A DNA stretch of 64,000 nucleotides from Stenotrophomonas koreensis (lineage in GTDB: Bacteria; Pseudomonadota; Gammaproteobacteria; Xanthomonadales; Xanthomonadaceae), in contig NZ_LDJH01000011.1 of NCBI RefSeq assembly GCF_001431525.1, positions 124,001-188,000 of the forward strand, read 5' to 3'. The position numbers and the translations under genes were made by a program. A model generated the notes under the pieces. It was not told the origin of the DNA. It made no database searches and worked only from the letters and a program-made list of their open reading frames with translations. Positions 53,388 to 63,443 of this stretch are shown one piece after another (position 1 is the first letter of the stretch; each line of letters starts with the position of its first letter).

Positions 53388-55181
53388 ATGTCCAGCCTCA
53401 GCTACCCCAAGCCCGACTCCCTCCCTCCTGACCCGACGGTTTCGACGCGGTCGCGCCTGCTGCGCTGGCTGCTGATTGGATTGGTGCTGGCCTCCCTGCT
53501 GGGAGCCGGCCTTGCCGGCCACTGGCAGGCCCTGCTGCCGGGCCTGCCGGCCATCGCCCTGGCCGGCGTGCTGTACCGCCAGCTGCAGGCCCAGCGTCGC
53601 TGGCTGGGTGCCAGCCCGCAGCAGCTGTCCAGCGCACTGGCCTGCATCGAGCACGGCCAACCGCTGCCGGCGGGCCTGCAGCCGCTGCGCGCCACGCCGG
53701 GCAGCCTGGCACAGGCGGTGTGGCGCTGTGCCAACCCGCCAGCGCGCAGTGACCACGGCAGCGACAGTGAAAACGAGGAAAACCAGAAAATCCGCCATGC
53801 GCTGGATGTCTCCTCCACCGCGGTGATGATTGCCGACCGCGAGCATGTGATCCGCTACCTCAACGGCGCGATGCGCAAGCTGCTGCGCAACCAGCAGCAG
53901 ACCCTGCGCCAGCGCTGGCCGCAGTTTGATGTCGACCGCCTGGAAGGCACCTCGATCCACCAGTTCCACACCCACCCCGAGCGCATCCGCGGCCTGCTCG
54001 ACCAGCTGCGTTCGATCCACCATGGCAAGGTCAGCATCGGCCCGGTGCACTTCAGCCAGCTGATCACCCCGCTATTCAGTGACAACGGCAACAGCGGCTT
54101 CATCGTCGAGTGGGCCGACCGTACCGCCGAACTGGCCATCGAAGGCCAGATCTCCACGATCATCGATGCCGCCGCGCGGGGCGACCTGGAACAGCGCCTG
54201 GTCGCCGATGGCCAGGGGGAGTTCCTGGATACCCTGGCCCAAGGCATCAACCACCTGCTGGACATACTTGCCGATACCGTCAGTGAGGTACGCCAGATGT
54301 TCGATGCACTGGCTGGCGGTCATCTGGAGGCGCGCATGCAGGGCAGCTACGACGGTGTCTTTGCCCAGATCCAGTGCGCCGCCAACACCACCGCCCAGCG
54401 CCTGAGCACCATCGTCGAGCAGATCCAGGATTCCAGCAGCCAGCTGGAGACGGCCGCGGCGGAAATCGCCGCCGGCAATGAAGACCTGTCCGCGCGCACC
54501 GAACAGCAGGCCGCCAACCTGGAAGAAACGGCCGCCTCGATGGAGGAGCTCACTGCCACCGTGCAGCGCAATGCCGACAATGCCGGCCAGGCCAATACGC
54601 TGGCCATTGCCGCCGCCGGGGTTGCCCGCCAGGGCGGCGAACAGGTGCAGGCCGTGGTCACCACGATGCAGGGCATCGAACAGTCTTCGCGGCGGATTGC
54701 CGACATCCTTTCGGTGATCGACGGCATCGCCTTCCAGACCAATATCCTGGCGCTGAATGCAGCGGTGGAAGCGGCACGGGCGGGTGACCAGGGCCGTGGC
54801 TTTGCCGTGGTCGCCGGGGAGGTGCGCACGCTGGCCCAGCGCAGCGCCACTGCCGCCAAGGAGATCAAGCAGCTGATCGATGAGTCCGTGCAGCGGGTTG
54901 ATGAAGGCTCGCGCTGCATCCAGCAGACCACGACCACGATGGCCCAGGTGGTCAGCCAGGTGGAGCAGGTCACCCAGCTGATGGGGCAGATCGCCGAATC
55001 CTCGCGCGAGCAGAGCGCCGGCATCGGCCAGGTCAACCAGACCGTGACCCAGATGGACCAGACCACCCAGCGCAATGCGGCGCTGGTGGAGGAGGCCACG
55101 GCCTCGGCACGCCTGATGCAGCAGCAGGTGCAGGACCTGCGCGATGCGGTGGCGGTGTTCGGTTACAGCCACCGGGAATGA
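53388..55181 (+). CDS. Methyl-accepting chemotaxis protein with PAS domain
   Basis: 597 residues from ATG 53388, chosen because AGGA precedes it at the right distance and the sigma-28-like promoter lies upstream. Two close membrane segments (about residues 25-65, [20 protein letters not shown] and [14 protein letters not shown]) leave almost no periplasmic part, so sensing is by the cytoplasmic PAS domain (about 140-240; [20 protein letters not shown]). HAMP-like linkers follow, then the signalling hairpin with [20 protein letters not shown]. It signals to CheA/CheW. No che genes are in the window. Confidence 0.92.
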   Translation: MSSLSYPKPDSLPPDPTVSTRSRLLRWLLIGLVLASLLGAGLAGHWQALLPGLPAIALAGVLYRQLQAQRRWLGASPQQLSSALACIEHGQPLPAGLQPLRATPGSLAQAVWRCANPPARSDHGSDSENEENQKIRHALDVSSTAVMIADREHVIRYLNGAMRKLLRNQQQTLRQRWPQFDVDRLEGTSIHQFHTHPERIRGLLDQLRSIHHGKVSIGPVHFSQLITPLFSDNGNSGFIVEWADRTAELAIEGQISTIIDAAARGDLEQRLVADGQGEFLDTLAQGINHLLDILADTVSEVRQMFDALAGGHLEARMQGSYDGVFAQIQCAANTTAQRLSTIVEQIQDSSSQLETAAAEIAAGNEDLSARTEQQAANLEETAASMEELTATVQRNADNAGQANTLAIAAAGVARQGGEQVQAVVTTMQGIEQSSRRIADILSVIDGIAFQTNILALNAAVEAARAGDQGRGFAVVAGEVRTLAQRSATAAKEIKQLIDESVQRVDEGSRCIQQTTTTMAQVVSQVEQVTQLMGQIAESSREQSAGIGQVNQTVTQMDQTTQRNAALVEEATASARLMQQQVQDLRDAVAVFGYSHRE

Positions 55182-55226
55182 GCGCCGTTGCTGCAGCGGT
55201 GGCCAGCCGGCTGGCCAGGCCCTGGC

Positions 55227-56069
55227 TCAGGCCACCGCCAGCAGGCTGCGCAGCCGGTATTTCAGCCGCCGGCCTTCGGCCGCCAGCCACTGCCGCTGGT
55301 CCGGCCAGGCCGGCATCCGCGCACTGACCTCGGCCCAGAACGCGGCCGAGTGGTTGGGCTGGATCAGGTGACACAACTCGTGCACCAGCACGTACTGCAA
55401 CACTGCCGGCGGTGCCAGCACCAGCGACAGGTCCAGCGCCACGGTGCCATCGGGCGCCAGCGAGCCCCAGCGCGAACTCATCTGCTTGAATACAAAGCGG
55501 CGCGGTGCCCGCGGCAGGCCCGGCAGCCAGCGAGCGGTTTCCGGGCCGATCTGCGCACGCGCCTGGGCCTGGTAGAACTCGGCCAGTGCGCGCACCAGCG
55601 CCGCCTGCCCGGCCTGGGCGCTGTAATGGAACTGCAGGCTGCCATCAGCGGCCAGCAGCACATGGGTATGCCGGGCCGGCAGCCAGTGCACGGCCCGCTC
55701 GCTGCCCAGCAGCGGCAGCCGGGCCGGCCGCTCGCTCAGCGGTCGATCTTCGTGCCCGTCCTCCCCCACCCGCAGGGCGGCCATCTGGGCCAGCAGCCAC
55801 ACCCCGTTGTCGCGCACAAAGGCCTCGGCCGCGGCCTGGCTGGCCCGCTGCGGCATGCTCAGGCGCGCACCGCGCTCATCCACGACCAGGCGCATGCGCC
55901 GGCAGCGCGGATCGCGCAGGCGCTGGATCTGCAGGCTCTTGCCCTCCACTTCCAGCTGCAGCACGTCACGCACCCGGGTGGCGGCCCTGGGCTTGCCCGC
56001 CGCGGGGCCACTGCCGGCAGCCGCCCGCTGCAGCAGGCGGCCCAGCAGGCCGCGCTCAGGCGTCGGCAC
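55227..56069 (-). CDS. YgjP/SprT-like zinc metallopeptidase (M48/DUF45)
   Basis: 280 residues. The zinc motif is VHELCHLIQPNHSAAFW, with HELCH and the third ligand in the NHS segment, exactly the YgjP/DUF45 arrangement; LQIQRLRDPRCRRMRLVVDE and FKQMSSRWGSLAPDGT are other family blocks. No signal peptide, so cytoplasmic. Peptidase activity is predicted; substrate unknown. The start overlaps the end of rdgC by 14 bp, so the two are probably co-transcribed leftwards. Confidence 0.85.
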   Translation of the reverse strand: MPTPERGLLGRLLQRAAAGSGPAAGKPRAATRVRDVLQLEVEGKSLQIQRLRDPRCRRMRLVVDERGARLSMPQRASQAAAEAFVRDNGVWLLAQMAALRVGEDGHEDRPLSERPARLPLLGSERAVHWLPARHTHVLLAADGSLQFHYSAQAGQAALVRALAEFYQAQARAQIGPETARWLPGLPRAPRRFVFKQMSSRWGSLAPDGTVALDLSLVLAPPAVLQYVLVHELCHLIQPNHSAAFWAEVSARMPAWPDQRQWLAAEGRRLKYRLRSLLAVA

Positions 56070-56964
56070 GGCTCAACTTGAAGGCCTCTTCCAGGATCTG
56101 GAACAGGCGGCGGATCTCCCCGCTCTGCAGCGCAAAGCGCGCTTCCAGCTCGACCCGGCGGCCCTCGCCCTCGCTGTCCTCGAGCTGGTCCAGCGCGCCG
56201 TCCAGGAACTTGAGCTTGCGCACGATCAGGTCATCACCGAGCACGAAGGACAGGTTGTCCTCGAAGGTCAGCGCCAGCTTGGTCACCTGCTTGCCGGCAT
56301 CCAGGTGCTTGTCGATCTCGGCACAGCGCAGTTCCTGCTTCTGGCACTTGATCACCGCACCGCCGTCCATCGGGTCCTTCAGCTCGCACTCCTCGCCCAG
56401 CTCCAGCCCGGCCGGCATCGGCTCGCCGGCAATCCAGCTGGTCAGGATCGAGCGCGGTGCGATCTCGGCATTGAGCGGCATCGCCGGGAAGCTGCCGAGC
56501 AGGCCACGCACGTCGCTGACCACGTTCTCGGCGGTCTTGCGGCTGGAGGTATCCACCGCGATGTAGCCGTGCTGCAGGTCGATCAGCGCATCGGTGCGCG
56601 AGGCCTTGACGAAGGCGCGCGGCATCAGCTCGTGCAGCAGGTCATCCTTGATCCGCTTGCGCTCGCGGCCACCCGGGCGACGGGCTTCCTTCTCCTCGAT
56701 TTCCTCGACCTTGCGTGCGACCAGGTCATTGACCACCACCGCTGGCAGGATCTTTTCCTGGGCACCGACGGCCAGCCACAGGGCATCGCCCTGGCGCTGG
56801 GAGAACTGTTCCTTCTCCTCGCGGCCATACGGCGAAACAAAGCCACGGCTGTGCATTTCCAGCGGCCCGACATCGCGCAGCAGCGCGTGCGGCAGCAAGG
56901 TATCGACTTCGGAAAAATCCACCGCAGTGGGGAAACGGAAGAACGTCAGGTTCTTGAAGAACAT
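56056..56964 (-). CDS. rdgC: Recombination-associated protein RdgC
   Basis: 302 residues, the usual length. MFFKNLTFFRFP, MHSRGFVSPYG, the ILPAVVVNDLVARKVEEIEE block and WLVVGAQEKILP-type residues match RdgC. It forms a dimeric ring around DNA and restrains RecA; it also limits certain recombination events. The gene lies between ttcA (upstream, 69 bp) and the YgjP-like gene. Confidence 0.96.
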   Translation of the reverse strand: MFFKNLTFFRFPTAVDFSEVDTLLPHALLRDVGPLEMHSRGFVSPYGREEKEQFSQRQGDALWLAVGAQEKILPAVVVNDLVARKVEEIEEKEARRPGGRERKRIKDDLLHELMPRAFVKASRTDALIDLQHGYIAVDTSSRKTAENVVSDVRGLLGSFPAMPLNAEIAPRSILTSWIAGEPMPAGLELGEECELKDPMDGGAVIKCQKQELRCAEIDKHLDAGKQVTKLALTFEDNLSFVLGDDLIVRKLKFLDGALDQLEDSEGEGRRVELEARFALQSGEIRRLFQILEEAFKLSRADA

Positions 56965-57033
56965 TGCGATACCTATGGAAACGGGACGGAAAACCGCCCC
57001 GCCGGCAGCCGCCAGCGAGGCATTGAACGTGTT

Positions 57034-57945
57034 TCAGGCCGAGGCTTCGTCGGCCGCCTCGGCAGGCGAGCCGGCCAGCCAGGCGTGGGCATCGGGCAGC
57101 GGCGCATCATCGCGGCGGCCCAGCGCCATGAAGTCGAACAGGTTGCGGTCGGCCAGCTGCGAGGGACGGATATCACCCAGCGCGCGCGAGATCTGCTCGA
57201 TCCGGCCCGGCTGCTCCTTCTCCCACTGCTTCATCATCAGCCCGACCTGCTTGCGCTGCAGGTTTTCCTGGCTGCCGCACAGGTTGCACGGGATGATCGG
57301 GAACTGCTTCGCCTCGGCGTATTCAATGATGTCGCTCTCGCGCACATAGGCCAGCGGGCGGATCACCACGTGCTTGCCGTCATCGCTGCGCAGCTTCGGC
57401 GGCATGCCCGAGATCTTGGAATGGTGGAACAGGTTCATGAAGAAGGTGGCCACCATGTCATCGCGGTGGTGGCCCAGCGCGATCTTGGTGATGCCGTTGG
57501 CCTCGGCCCAGCTGTACAGCGAGCCACGGCGCATGCGCGAGCACAGCGAACACATGGTCTTGCCTTCGGGAATCACCCGGCTGACCACCGAATAGGTGTC
57601 CTGCTCGATGATGTGGAACGGCACGCCCAGCGCGGTCAGGTACTCCGGCAGCACGTGTTCCGGGAAGCCGGGCTGCTTCTGGTCCAGGTTGACCGCAATC
57701 AGCTCGAACGGCACCGGGGCCTTTTTCTGCAGCTGCAGCAGGATGTCCAGCAGGGTGTAGCTGTCCTTGCCGCCGGACAGGCAAACCATGACCTTGTCGC
57801 CGGCCTCGATCATGCCGAAATCGGCGATCGCCTGGCCAACCTGGCGGCGCAGGCGCTTGCCCAGCTTGCTGTGTTCGCGTTCGGCCACGCGGGGGTCACG
57901 CGCGGCGCGCGGAATCGGATCGGGAAGGGGGATGACGGCACTCAT
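57034..57945 (-). CDS. ttcA: tRNA 2-thiocytidine(32) synthetase TtcA
   Basis: 303 residues from ATG 57945 ([12 protein letters not shown]); an ATG nine bases upstream is possible. The PP-loop SGGKDS (57-62) and the two cysteine pairs, CSLCSR and CNLCGS, that hold the Fe-S cluster are intact, as is [18 protein letters not shown]. It thiolates C32 in certain tRNAs. A 69-bp spacer separates it from rdgC. Confidence 0.95.
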   Translation of the reverse strand: MSAVIPLPDPIPRAARDPRVAEREHSKLGKRLRRQVGQAIADFGMIEAGDKVMVCLSGGKDSYTLLDILLQLQKKAPVPFELIAVNLDQKQPGFPEHVLPEYLTALGVPFHIIEQDTYSVVSRVIPEGKTMCSLCSRMRRGSLYSWAEANGITKIALGHHRDDMVATFFMNLFHHSKISGMPPKLRSDDGKHVVIRPLAYVRESDIIEYAEAKQFPIIPCNLCGSQENLQRKQVGLMMKQWEKEQPGRIEQISRALGDIRPSQLADRNLFDFMALGRRDDAPLPDAHAWLAGSPAEAADEASA

Positions 57946-58037
57946 GCCGCCCATTCTACCGGCTCGCCCCGGTCCCCAGTGCCGGCGCGACCCGGACTTC
58001 GCAGCCACCCGGCCCGCCGGTGGTGTACGGTGCAACG

Positions 58038-58247
58038 GTGGACATCAGCCTTGCCAACCTTGCCCTGATCAGCCAGCGCCTGCCCGAGCTGCGCGCCGAG
58101 CACCGTGCGCTGGACCAGGCCATCGACCAGCTCGCGGCCAACCCCGAGGACGAGCTGGAACTCAAACGGCTCAAGCGCCGCAGGCTCCATCTCAAGGACT
58201 GCATCACCCAGCTGGAAAACCTGCTGATCCCCGACGAACCGGCCTGA
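58038..58247 (+). CDS. YdcH family (DUF465) small coiled protein
   Basis: 69 residues from GTG 58038 ([17 protein letters not shown]); GTG codons at 58020 and 58023 are in frame but extend the protein beyond the family start. The pattern is a two-helix coiled hairpin with [16 protein letters not shown] and [18 protein letters not shown], typical of DUF465. Function unknown; many members are small cytoplasmic proteins. It is divergent from ttcA. Confidence 0.75.
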   Translation: MDISLANLALISQRLPELRAEHRALDQAIDQLAANPEDELELKRLKRRRLHLKDCITQLENLLIPDEPA

Positions 58248-58432
58248 CGGGCCGGACAACACCAGCGGCCAAGACCCAGGCTGATTGCGGGCAAGCCCAC
58301 TGCCACCGCAACCACCAAGCCCGGCCCCATCAAAAAACAACGGCAAGAATGGAAGTCAACCTGACCCCATTAGCCGAGCCGCATTAGCCGGACCCCGTTA
58401 GCCGCCGCTTGTGACACAGGCAGGCCACCCGC

Positions 58433-59599
58433 TCAGGGCGTCAGGTCATCGGCATCCAGCACAGTGTGGTGGTGAACCACCGGGATACCACCGGCCGCCT
58501 GCTGTGACAGGTGCACCGACGGGGCCAACGGCAGCAGATGCCGGGGCTGGTCGGCGCGATACATCACACTGGCGGTGAGTACCTGTTCGGCCCCCTGCCC
58601 GGCCACCGGAGCCTCTTCCATTTGCCCTTCCTGCGGCAGTTTCCCGGTATAGGCCAGGGCCAGCAGCCTGGCCGCCTCGCGGGCATTTTCCTGCAAGGCC
58701 CGCGTCATCAAGGCGCAGTCATTGCTGCCCCAACCCAGCGCGCGGGTCATCCCGGCGGCATACGGGGTCCATTCCTTGCGTGTGATCCGACGCAGGCGGG
58801 TGTCGTAACTGCGCTGCAGGCTGACCGCCTGCCGGCGCATGGCCGGGTCGGCATTGCGCCCGGCCGCATTGATCTGGCCAATGCGCGCGGCATTCCCGGT
58901 GCCGGCATACCACTGGTCAAGCTGCTGTTTCAGGTAGTCGGTATCGTGGGCCTGCTTGCCATCCAGCCACATCGGGGTGGACAACACCTGCAGCACATTG
59001 ACCCAGTCGGCCTGGTGCCGGCTGCGCGCTTTGTCCGACCAGCCTTCCACCCGCACGGTGGTCAACAGCGCGGTCATGTCCGGGGTCAGGCTGCTGCTGT
59101 GGCTTATCAGCTGGTGGGCCAAGGTGGGGTCGAAGTGATCCTCCAGCTTGCCGCCTTCCAGCACCACGTGCTGCTGAGGCGCCGGCATGCCAACCTGCTG
59201 CAGTGCCTGCACCAGGGCCGGCTCAAGCGGGTCCCGGGTATCAATCCGGCATTGACCGTTGTTGGCCCACTGCCAGTTTTCGCGAGCAATGGCCATGGCC
59301 TCGGCCCGTACCATGGCATTGGCCAACGCCCCCCCCAGGGCACCACCGACAATGCCGGCGGCCGGGCTGATGCCGGGCACCGGGTTGATGATGAAGGACT
59401 GGGTCACCAACTCCGGCGACAGGCCCAGGTAGCCGTACTGCGGCCGCACCGTCTCCTGCAACGCCACCATGTACAGCGGCAACGTCTCGATCCCGTCATC
59501 CTTGACCGGGTCATAGCCGCGTACCGGCGCTGCCGCCTGCACCACGGACACCATACAACCGGCCGCCAACAAGGCAGCCCCGGCAACAACCTGTCTCAT
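58433..59599 (-). CDS. Exported protein of unknown function
   Basis: 388 residues, with a signal peptide (MRQVVAGAALLAAGCMVSVVQA) whose cysteine is not in a good lipobox. The glycine-rich GIVGGALGGALANAM near residue 85 may be a short membrane-active or flexible piece. I recognise no named domain or catalytic motif in the remainder, which has WEGSDKARSRHQADWVNVLQ-type helical stretches. The ribosome-binding site GGGGAAA fixes the start. Alone; next gene on the same strand is plsB, separated by a terminator. Confidence 0.65.
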   Translation of the reverse strand: MRQVVAGAALLAAGCMVSVVQAAAPVRGYDPVKDDGIETLPLYMVALQETVRPQYGYLGLSPELVTQSFIINPVPGISPAAGIVGGALGGALANAMVRAEAMAIARENWQWANNGQCRIDTRDPLEPALVQALQQVGMPAPQQHVVLEGGKLEDHFDPTLAHQLISHSSSLTPDMTALLTTVRVEGWSDKARSRHQADWVNVLQVLSTPMWLDGKQAHDTDYLKQQLDQWYAGTGNAARIGQINAAGRNADPAMRRQAVSLQRSYDTRLRRITRKEWTPYAAGMTRALGWGSNDCALMTRALQENAREAARLLALAYTGKLPQEGQMEEAPVAGQGAEQVLTASVMYRADQPRHLLPLAPSVHLSQQAAGGIPVVHHHTVLDADDLTP

Positions 59600-59677
59600 G
59601 TTTTCCCCCTGCCCCTATCGGGCTGGCGCAGTATTCACTGCCACCCGGCACACCGGCAATCCCCACAAGGCACAAAT

Positions 59678-59709
59678 GAAAACCGCCGCGCTGGCAGCCA
59701 GCGCGGCGG
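59678..59709 (-). terminator. Rho-independent terminator after plsB
   Basis: A 12-bp perfect stem (59683-59694 with 59698-59709) has a three-base loop, and on the minus strand four T follow it. It begins 7 bases beyond the plsB stop, between it and the leftward exported-protein gene. Confidence 0.85.
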
Positions 59710-59715
59710 TGGGAA

Positions 59716-62400
59716 TCAGGCCTGTGGGTCGCTGCCGTGCGGCGGCTCCGCTGGCGGCTCGGCATCGTTGGCCGGCGCCGGTGGCTCGGCGGCGGCCGGC
59801 TCACTGGCAACCGCCGGCTTGCTCGCCTCCGGGCTGATCCGCTCGATGGTGTGGCGCAGCTCGCGGCCGAGGATGAACTTGGCATCCTTGGCCCAGGCAT
59901 CCAGGCGCTCGTCGAACAGCAGCTTGCTGCCGGCATCGGGCCAGACCAGCTTGAGCTCGCGCAGCTTGTGGATGAAGCCACGGAACAGCGCCTTGTCGAA
60001 GAACTCCGGCGCAGCCGGGGCGTAGAGCAGGCTCAGGCGCTGGGCCGCCTGCTGGCACAGGCCTTCCAGCTCGGCCGCACCGAGGGTGCCGGGGCCGTTC
60101 TTCACCAGCACCGAGATGGTGATGTAGTAGCGCTCGAAGGCCTGCTGCAGCGAATGGCCGATCGCGCGCAGGCGGAACACCTCATCACTCTGCCCGGACG
60201 AACGCGCCAGTAGGTCCTCGTCCTCCTCGCCGACGCGCTGCAGCAGCCCTTCACGCTCGAACACGCTGATCGTGTGGTCGATGCGCTCGGCAAACTCCTC
60301 CTCGCTCCACGGCAGGAACAGCTCGCCCTGCAGGAACGGGTACAGCCGGCGGCCGACCCGCTTGAGCGCGGTGCGGCTCATCCGCCGGTTGTTCTGGAAG
60401 CAGCAGGCCACCCAGGCCGCGGCAGTGAACAGGTGCAGCACGTTGTTGCGGAAATAGCTCAGCAGCACCGCGTTGTCGCCGGAGACGGTGAGCACATCGC
60501 CCAGCGGGTGGCTGATGCGCTGGAGCACGCCGATTTCCTCGGCATGGCCGATGATCCGCTCCGGGCTGTGCGGGGTGACGGTGATGCGGTCCGAATACGG
60601 CATCTCCTCCAGCACCTTCTTGCTCAGCTCGATCTGCGCGGTCAGGTCGGCCTCGCCCATCGCGTGCTTGGGGGTGGACAGCAGCGCCAGCGCCAGCAGG
60701 TTGATCGGGTTGACGTCGGCCGCACCGTTGACGCGCTCCTGGATGACGCGCGCCAGATGGTCCACGGTGCCACCCAGCCAGGCCGGTTTGACATCCTCCG
60801 GCACCGGCTTGCCGTCCCACTCCGGTGCCTGCTCGGCCAGCACGTCGTTGAGCGCGATCGGCTCGCCAAAGTTGACCACGACCTGGCCGTAGTTGGACTT
60901 GAGCACCTTGGGGATGCCCCAGATCAGGCCCCAGATCGACTCCTTCTCCTTCGGCCGCCCGGTCAGCTCGTCCAGGTAGCTGTTGCCCTCCATCAGCTTC
61001 TCGTAGCCGATGTAGATCGGCTGGAACAGCACCGGCTTGCGCGGCTGGCGCAAAAAGCCGCGCACGGTCATCGCGATCATCCCGCCCTTGGGCTTGAGCA
61101 GGCGGCCGGTACGCGAACGCCCGCCCTCGATGAAGTATTCAATCGAATAGCCACCGGCCATCAGCTGGCCGACATATTCGGAAAACACCGCCGAATACAG
61201 CGCATTGCCACGGATCGAGCGGCGGATGAAGAACGCACCACCCTTGCGCAGCAGGGTGCCGACCACCGGCAGGTTGAGGTTGATGCCGGCGGCGATGTGC
61301 GGCGGCACGATGCCGCGGTCATACAGCAGGTAGCTCAGCAGCAGGTAATCCATGTGGCTGCGGTGGCTGGGCACATAGATCACTTCATGTCCGGGCGCGG
61401 CGGCCTTGAACTTGTCCAGGTGGTGGACCAGCACGCCGGCGTAGATCCGGTTCCAGACATGGGACAGCAGGAAGCTGGCCGAGCGCACCACCGGGCCGGA
61501 GTAGTCGGCGGCGATCTCCCAGGCATAGGCATGAGCCTTCTTCCACGCCTCGGCCGGGCTGCTGTTGTCGCGCTTGGCCTGGTTGATGATCGCCTCGCGC
61601 ACCGGATCGGCCGCCAGCACCTTGTCCACCAGCAGGCGGCGGGTGGACAGGTCCGGGCCGATCACCGATTCACGGATGCGCCGGAAGTGCATGCGCAGCA
61701 CGCGCTGCAGCTTGCGTACGCTGCGCTCATGATCCAGCCCTTCGGCCACGGTCTCGCGCACTGCCACCGGCGCGGCAAAGCGCACGATGGTGTCGCGGCC
61801 GTTGAGCAGCACTGACAGCAGGCGGCGGAAACGGCCGACCAGCGCCCAGTTTTCCGAGAACAGCACCGCAAACCAGCCGGTCTGCTTTTCCGGCGCACGG
61901 CCGACAAAGATGCTCACCGGCACCAGCCGCACATCCAGGCTGCCATCGCGCTGGTGGGCCTGCAGCAGCTTGCTCAGCGAATCGGAATGGGTGCGCTTGG
62001 CCTTCTTTTCAGCCAGCAGCGGGTTGAACGGGTTGGCCGAGCTGCGCCGCGACAGCGCCAGGTAACCGCGCTTGCGCCCGAGCAGGTCGCCCGGCAGCGG
62101 GATCAGCGCCGAAGGCAGGCCGGCGTCCTGGCAGGCCTTGTCCAGGATCAGGGCATTGGACAGGCCGTAGTCCTCCAGCACGTAGACCACCGGACGCCCG
62201 TCCGGGTCCTGGGCGTGCTCGGGGGTTTCAATCTTCAACGCCAGCCACGGGGCAATCAGGCGCCCGAGCAGGCGCGCCCACAGCGGGCGGCGGCCGGTAC
62301 GTGGCGAGATCATCGCAACAGGCGCAGCGGCGGCGGCCGGTTCGGCAGGCGTGTGGCCCTCACCGGAGGGCAGGGAATTGGGGTTCGACATCGGGCACAT
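59716..62400 (-). CDS. plsB: Glycerol-3-phosphate 1-O-acyltransferase PlsB
   Basis: 894 residues, in the PlsB size class. Catalytic motif I is VPSHRSHMDY (H346, D351), followed by GAFFIRR, EGGRSRTGRLL and FQPIYIGYEKL, the family's motifs II to IV. It transfers an acyl group from acyl-ACP or acyl-CoA to the sn-1 position of glycerol 3-phosphate, starting phospholipid synthesis. The tail is an Ala/Pro/Glu-rich low-complexity stretch. The ATG overlaps the TAA of the lipoprotein gene (TAATG); the ATG three codons on is an alternative start. Confidence 0.96.
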   Translation of the reverse strand: MCPMSNPNSLPSGEGHTPAEPAAAAAPVAMISPRTGRRPLWARLLGRLIAPWLALKIETPEHAQDPDGRPVVYVLEDYGLSNALILDKACQDAGLPSALIPLPGDLLGRKRGYLALSRRSSANPFNPLLAEKKAKRTHSDSLSKLLQAHQRDGSLDVRLVPVSIFVGRAPEKQTGWFAVLFSENWALVGRFRRLLSVLLNGRDTIVRFAAPVAVRETVAEGLDHERSVRKLQRVLRMHFRRIRESVIGPDLSTRRLLVDKVLAADPVREAIINQAKRDNSSPAEAWKKAHAYAWEIAADYSGPVVRSASFLLSHVWNRIYAGVLVHHLDKFKAAAPGHEVIYVPSHRSHMDYLLLSYLLYDRGIVPPHIAAGINLNLPVVGTLLRKGGAFFIRRSIRGNALYSAVFSEYVGQLMAGGYSIEYFIEGGRSRTGRLLKPKGGMIAMTVRGFLRQPRKPVLFQPIYIGYEKLMEGNSYLDELTGRPKEKESIWGLIWGIPKVLKSNYGQVVVNFGEPIALNDVLAEQAPEWDGKPVPEDVKPAWLGGTVDHLARVIQERVNGAADVNPINLLALALLSTPKHAMGEADLTAQIELSKKVLEEMPYSDRITVTPHSPERIIGHAEEIGVLQRISHPLGDVLTVSGDNAVLLSYFRNNVLHLFTAAAWVACCFQNNRRMSRTALKRVGRRLYPFLQGELFLPWSEEEFAERIDHTISVFEREGLLQRVGEEDEDLLARSSGQSDEVFRLRAIGHSLQQAFERYYITISVLVKNGPGTLGAAELEGLCQQAAQRLSLLYAPAAPEFFDKALFRGFIHKLRELKLVWPDAGSKLLFDERLDAWAKDAKFILGRELRHTIERISPEASKPAVASEPAAAEPPAPANDAEPPAEPPHGSDPQA

Positions 62401-63353
62401 TATGGCGCAGAGGCCATTTGCGCGTCCTGCGCAGCCGCCGGGGCCGGCGCATTGTCTTCCGATTGCCGCTGTTGCCGGGCGTTGGCCGCCGCAGCCAGCG
62501 CTTTTTGCGCATCTTCCAGGTTCTGCTGCATGTACCAGCGGCCCTGGACGCGATGCATCTGCGCCTGGAAGGACACCGTCTCGCCGGCCAGTGGGTACTG
62601 CACCTGGACCAGCGCCTGGTCGCCGTCTTCCTGCAGCAGCCCGACCTGCAGTTCGGCCAGGCTCTGGCGCAGGTCCAGGCCATAACTGGCCAGCACATCC
62701 AACAGGGCCTGCTGCACCGGCGCCAGCTGCTGCAGGGCCGGCTCCATGCCGGCGGCCTGCAGGGCCGGGGTTCCGTCCAACCCGCTGGCCTGCGCCGCGG
62801 CGGTCAGTGCAGCAATGCTGGCCTGTGCCAGGGCCGGGTCGGACAACGGTGCCTGGCTGGCCCAGCGGCTCAGGCCCAGCACCAGCTGACGGTAGTGCTC
62901 GCGTTGCAGCGGGCTGTAATCGCCCTGATGGCTGACGTACTGGGCACCGAACATGCCCAGTGAATGCGCGGTCTGGCGCAGGTTGGCCGCCTGGCCCTCG
63001 AACTGGGCCTTGAACACGCGCTGCAGGTCGGCCTGGGCGTTGTCGGCGGCCAGGGTGGCCAGCAGGTCGGGCAGGTGCTCATCCAGCGGCAGGCCGGTCA
63101 GCGGCCACAGGCTGTCGCCCTCGGCCCAGGCCTGGGCCAGCGCGGCATGTTGCTCCGCGGGCACCGCCGCCCGCGCGAAGCCGGCCAGGTCACCCTGCTG
63201 CAGGTAGTCGGCCAGTTGACGTACCGCTGCGGCCGGCTCGGTCGCCGCCCCCTGCAGCGCTGGCTCACTGCGGCTGCAGGCCGCCAACAGCAACACACCG
63301 GCAGCAGCCAGCCACCAGCGACGCGCTGGCAAGGACTCAAAGCAGAGCATCAC
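62400..63353 (-). CDS. Lipoprotein of unknown function upstream of plsB
   Basis: 317 residues. The signal peptide ends in a clear lipobox, LLAAC, so it is lipid-anchored. The mature part is mostly helical and Ala/Leu/Gln-rich, with VQVQYPLAGETVSFQAQMHR near the C-terminus looking like a lone beta-stranded patch. No named family recognised. Its stop overlaps the plsB start, so the two are coupled and the lipoprotein may serve envelope lipid supply; this is inference. Confidence 0.7.
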   Translation of the reverse strand: MMLCFESLPARRWWLAAAGVLLLAACSRSEPALQGAATEPAAAVRQLADYLQQGDLAGFARAAVPAEQHAALAQAWAEGDSLWPLTGLPLDEHLPDLLATLAADNAQADLQRVFKAQFEGQAANLRQTAHSLGMFGAQYVSHQGDYSPLQREHYRQLVLGLSRWASQAPLSDPALAQASIAALTAAAQASGLDGTPALQAAGMEPALQQLAPVQQALLDVLASYGLDLRQSLAELQVGLLQEDGDQALVQVQYPLAGETVSFQAQMHRVQGRWYMQQNLEDAQKALAAAANARQQRQSEDNAPAPAAAQDAQMASAP

Positions 63354-63443
63354 GCTTCCCCATGATCACAAGCCCGCGCATCTTGCCGAGCAACGGTGAC
63401 GGCCCGCAAGTGAGCCGGCACCGTTGTGTGCGCTGTGCCGTGT

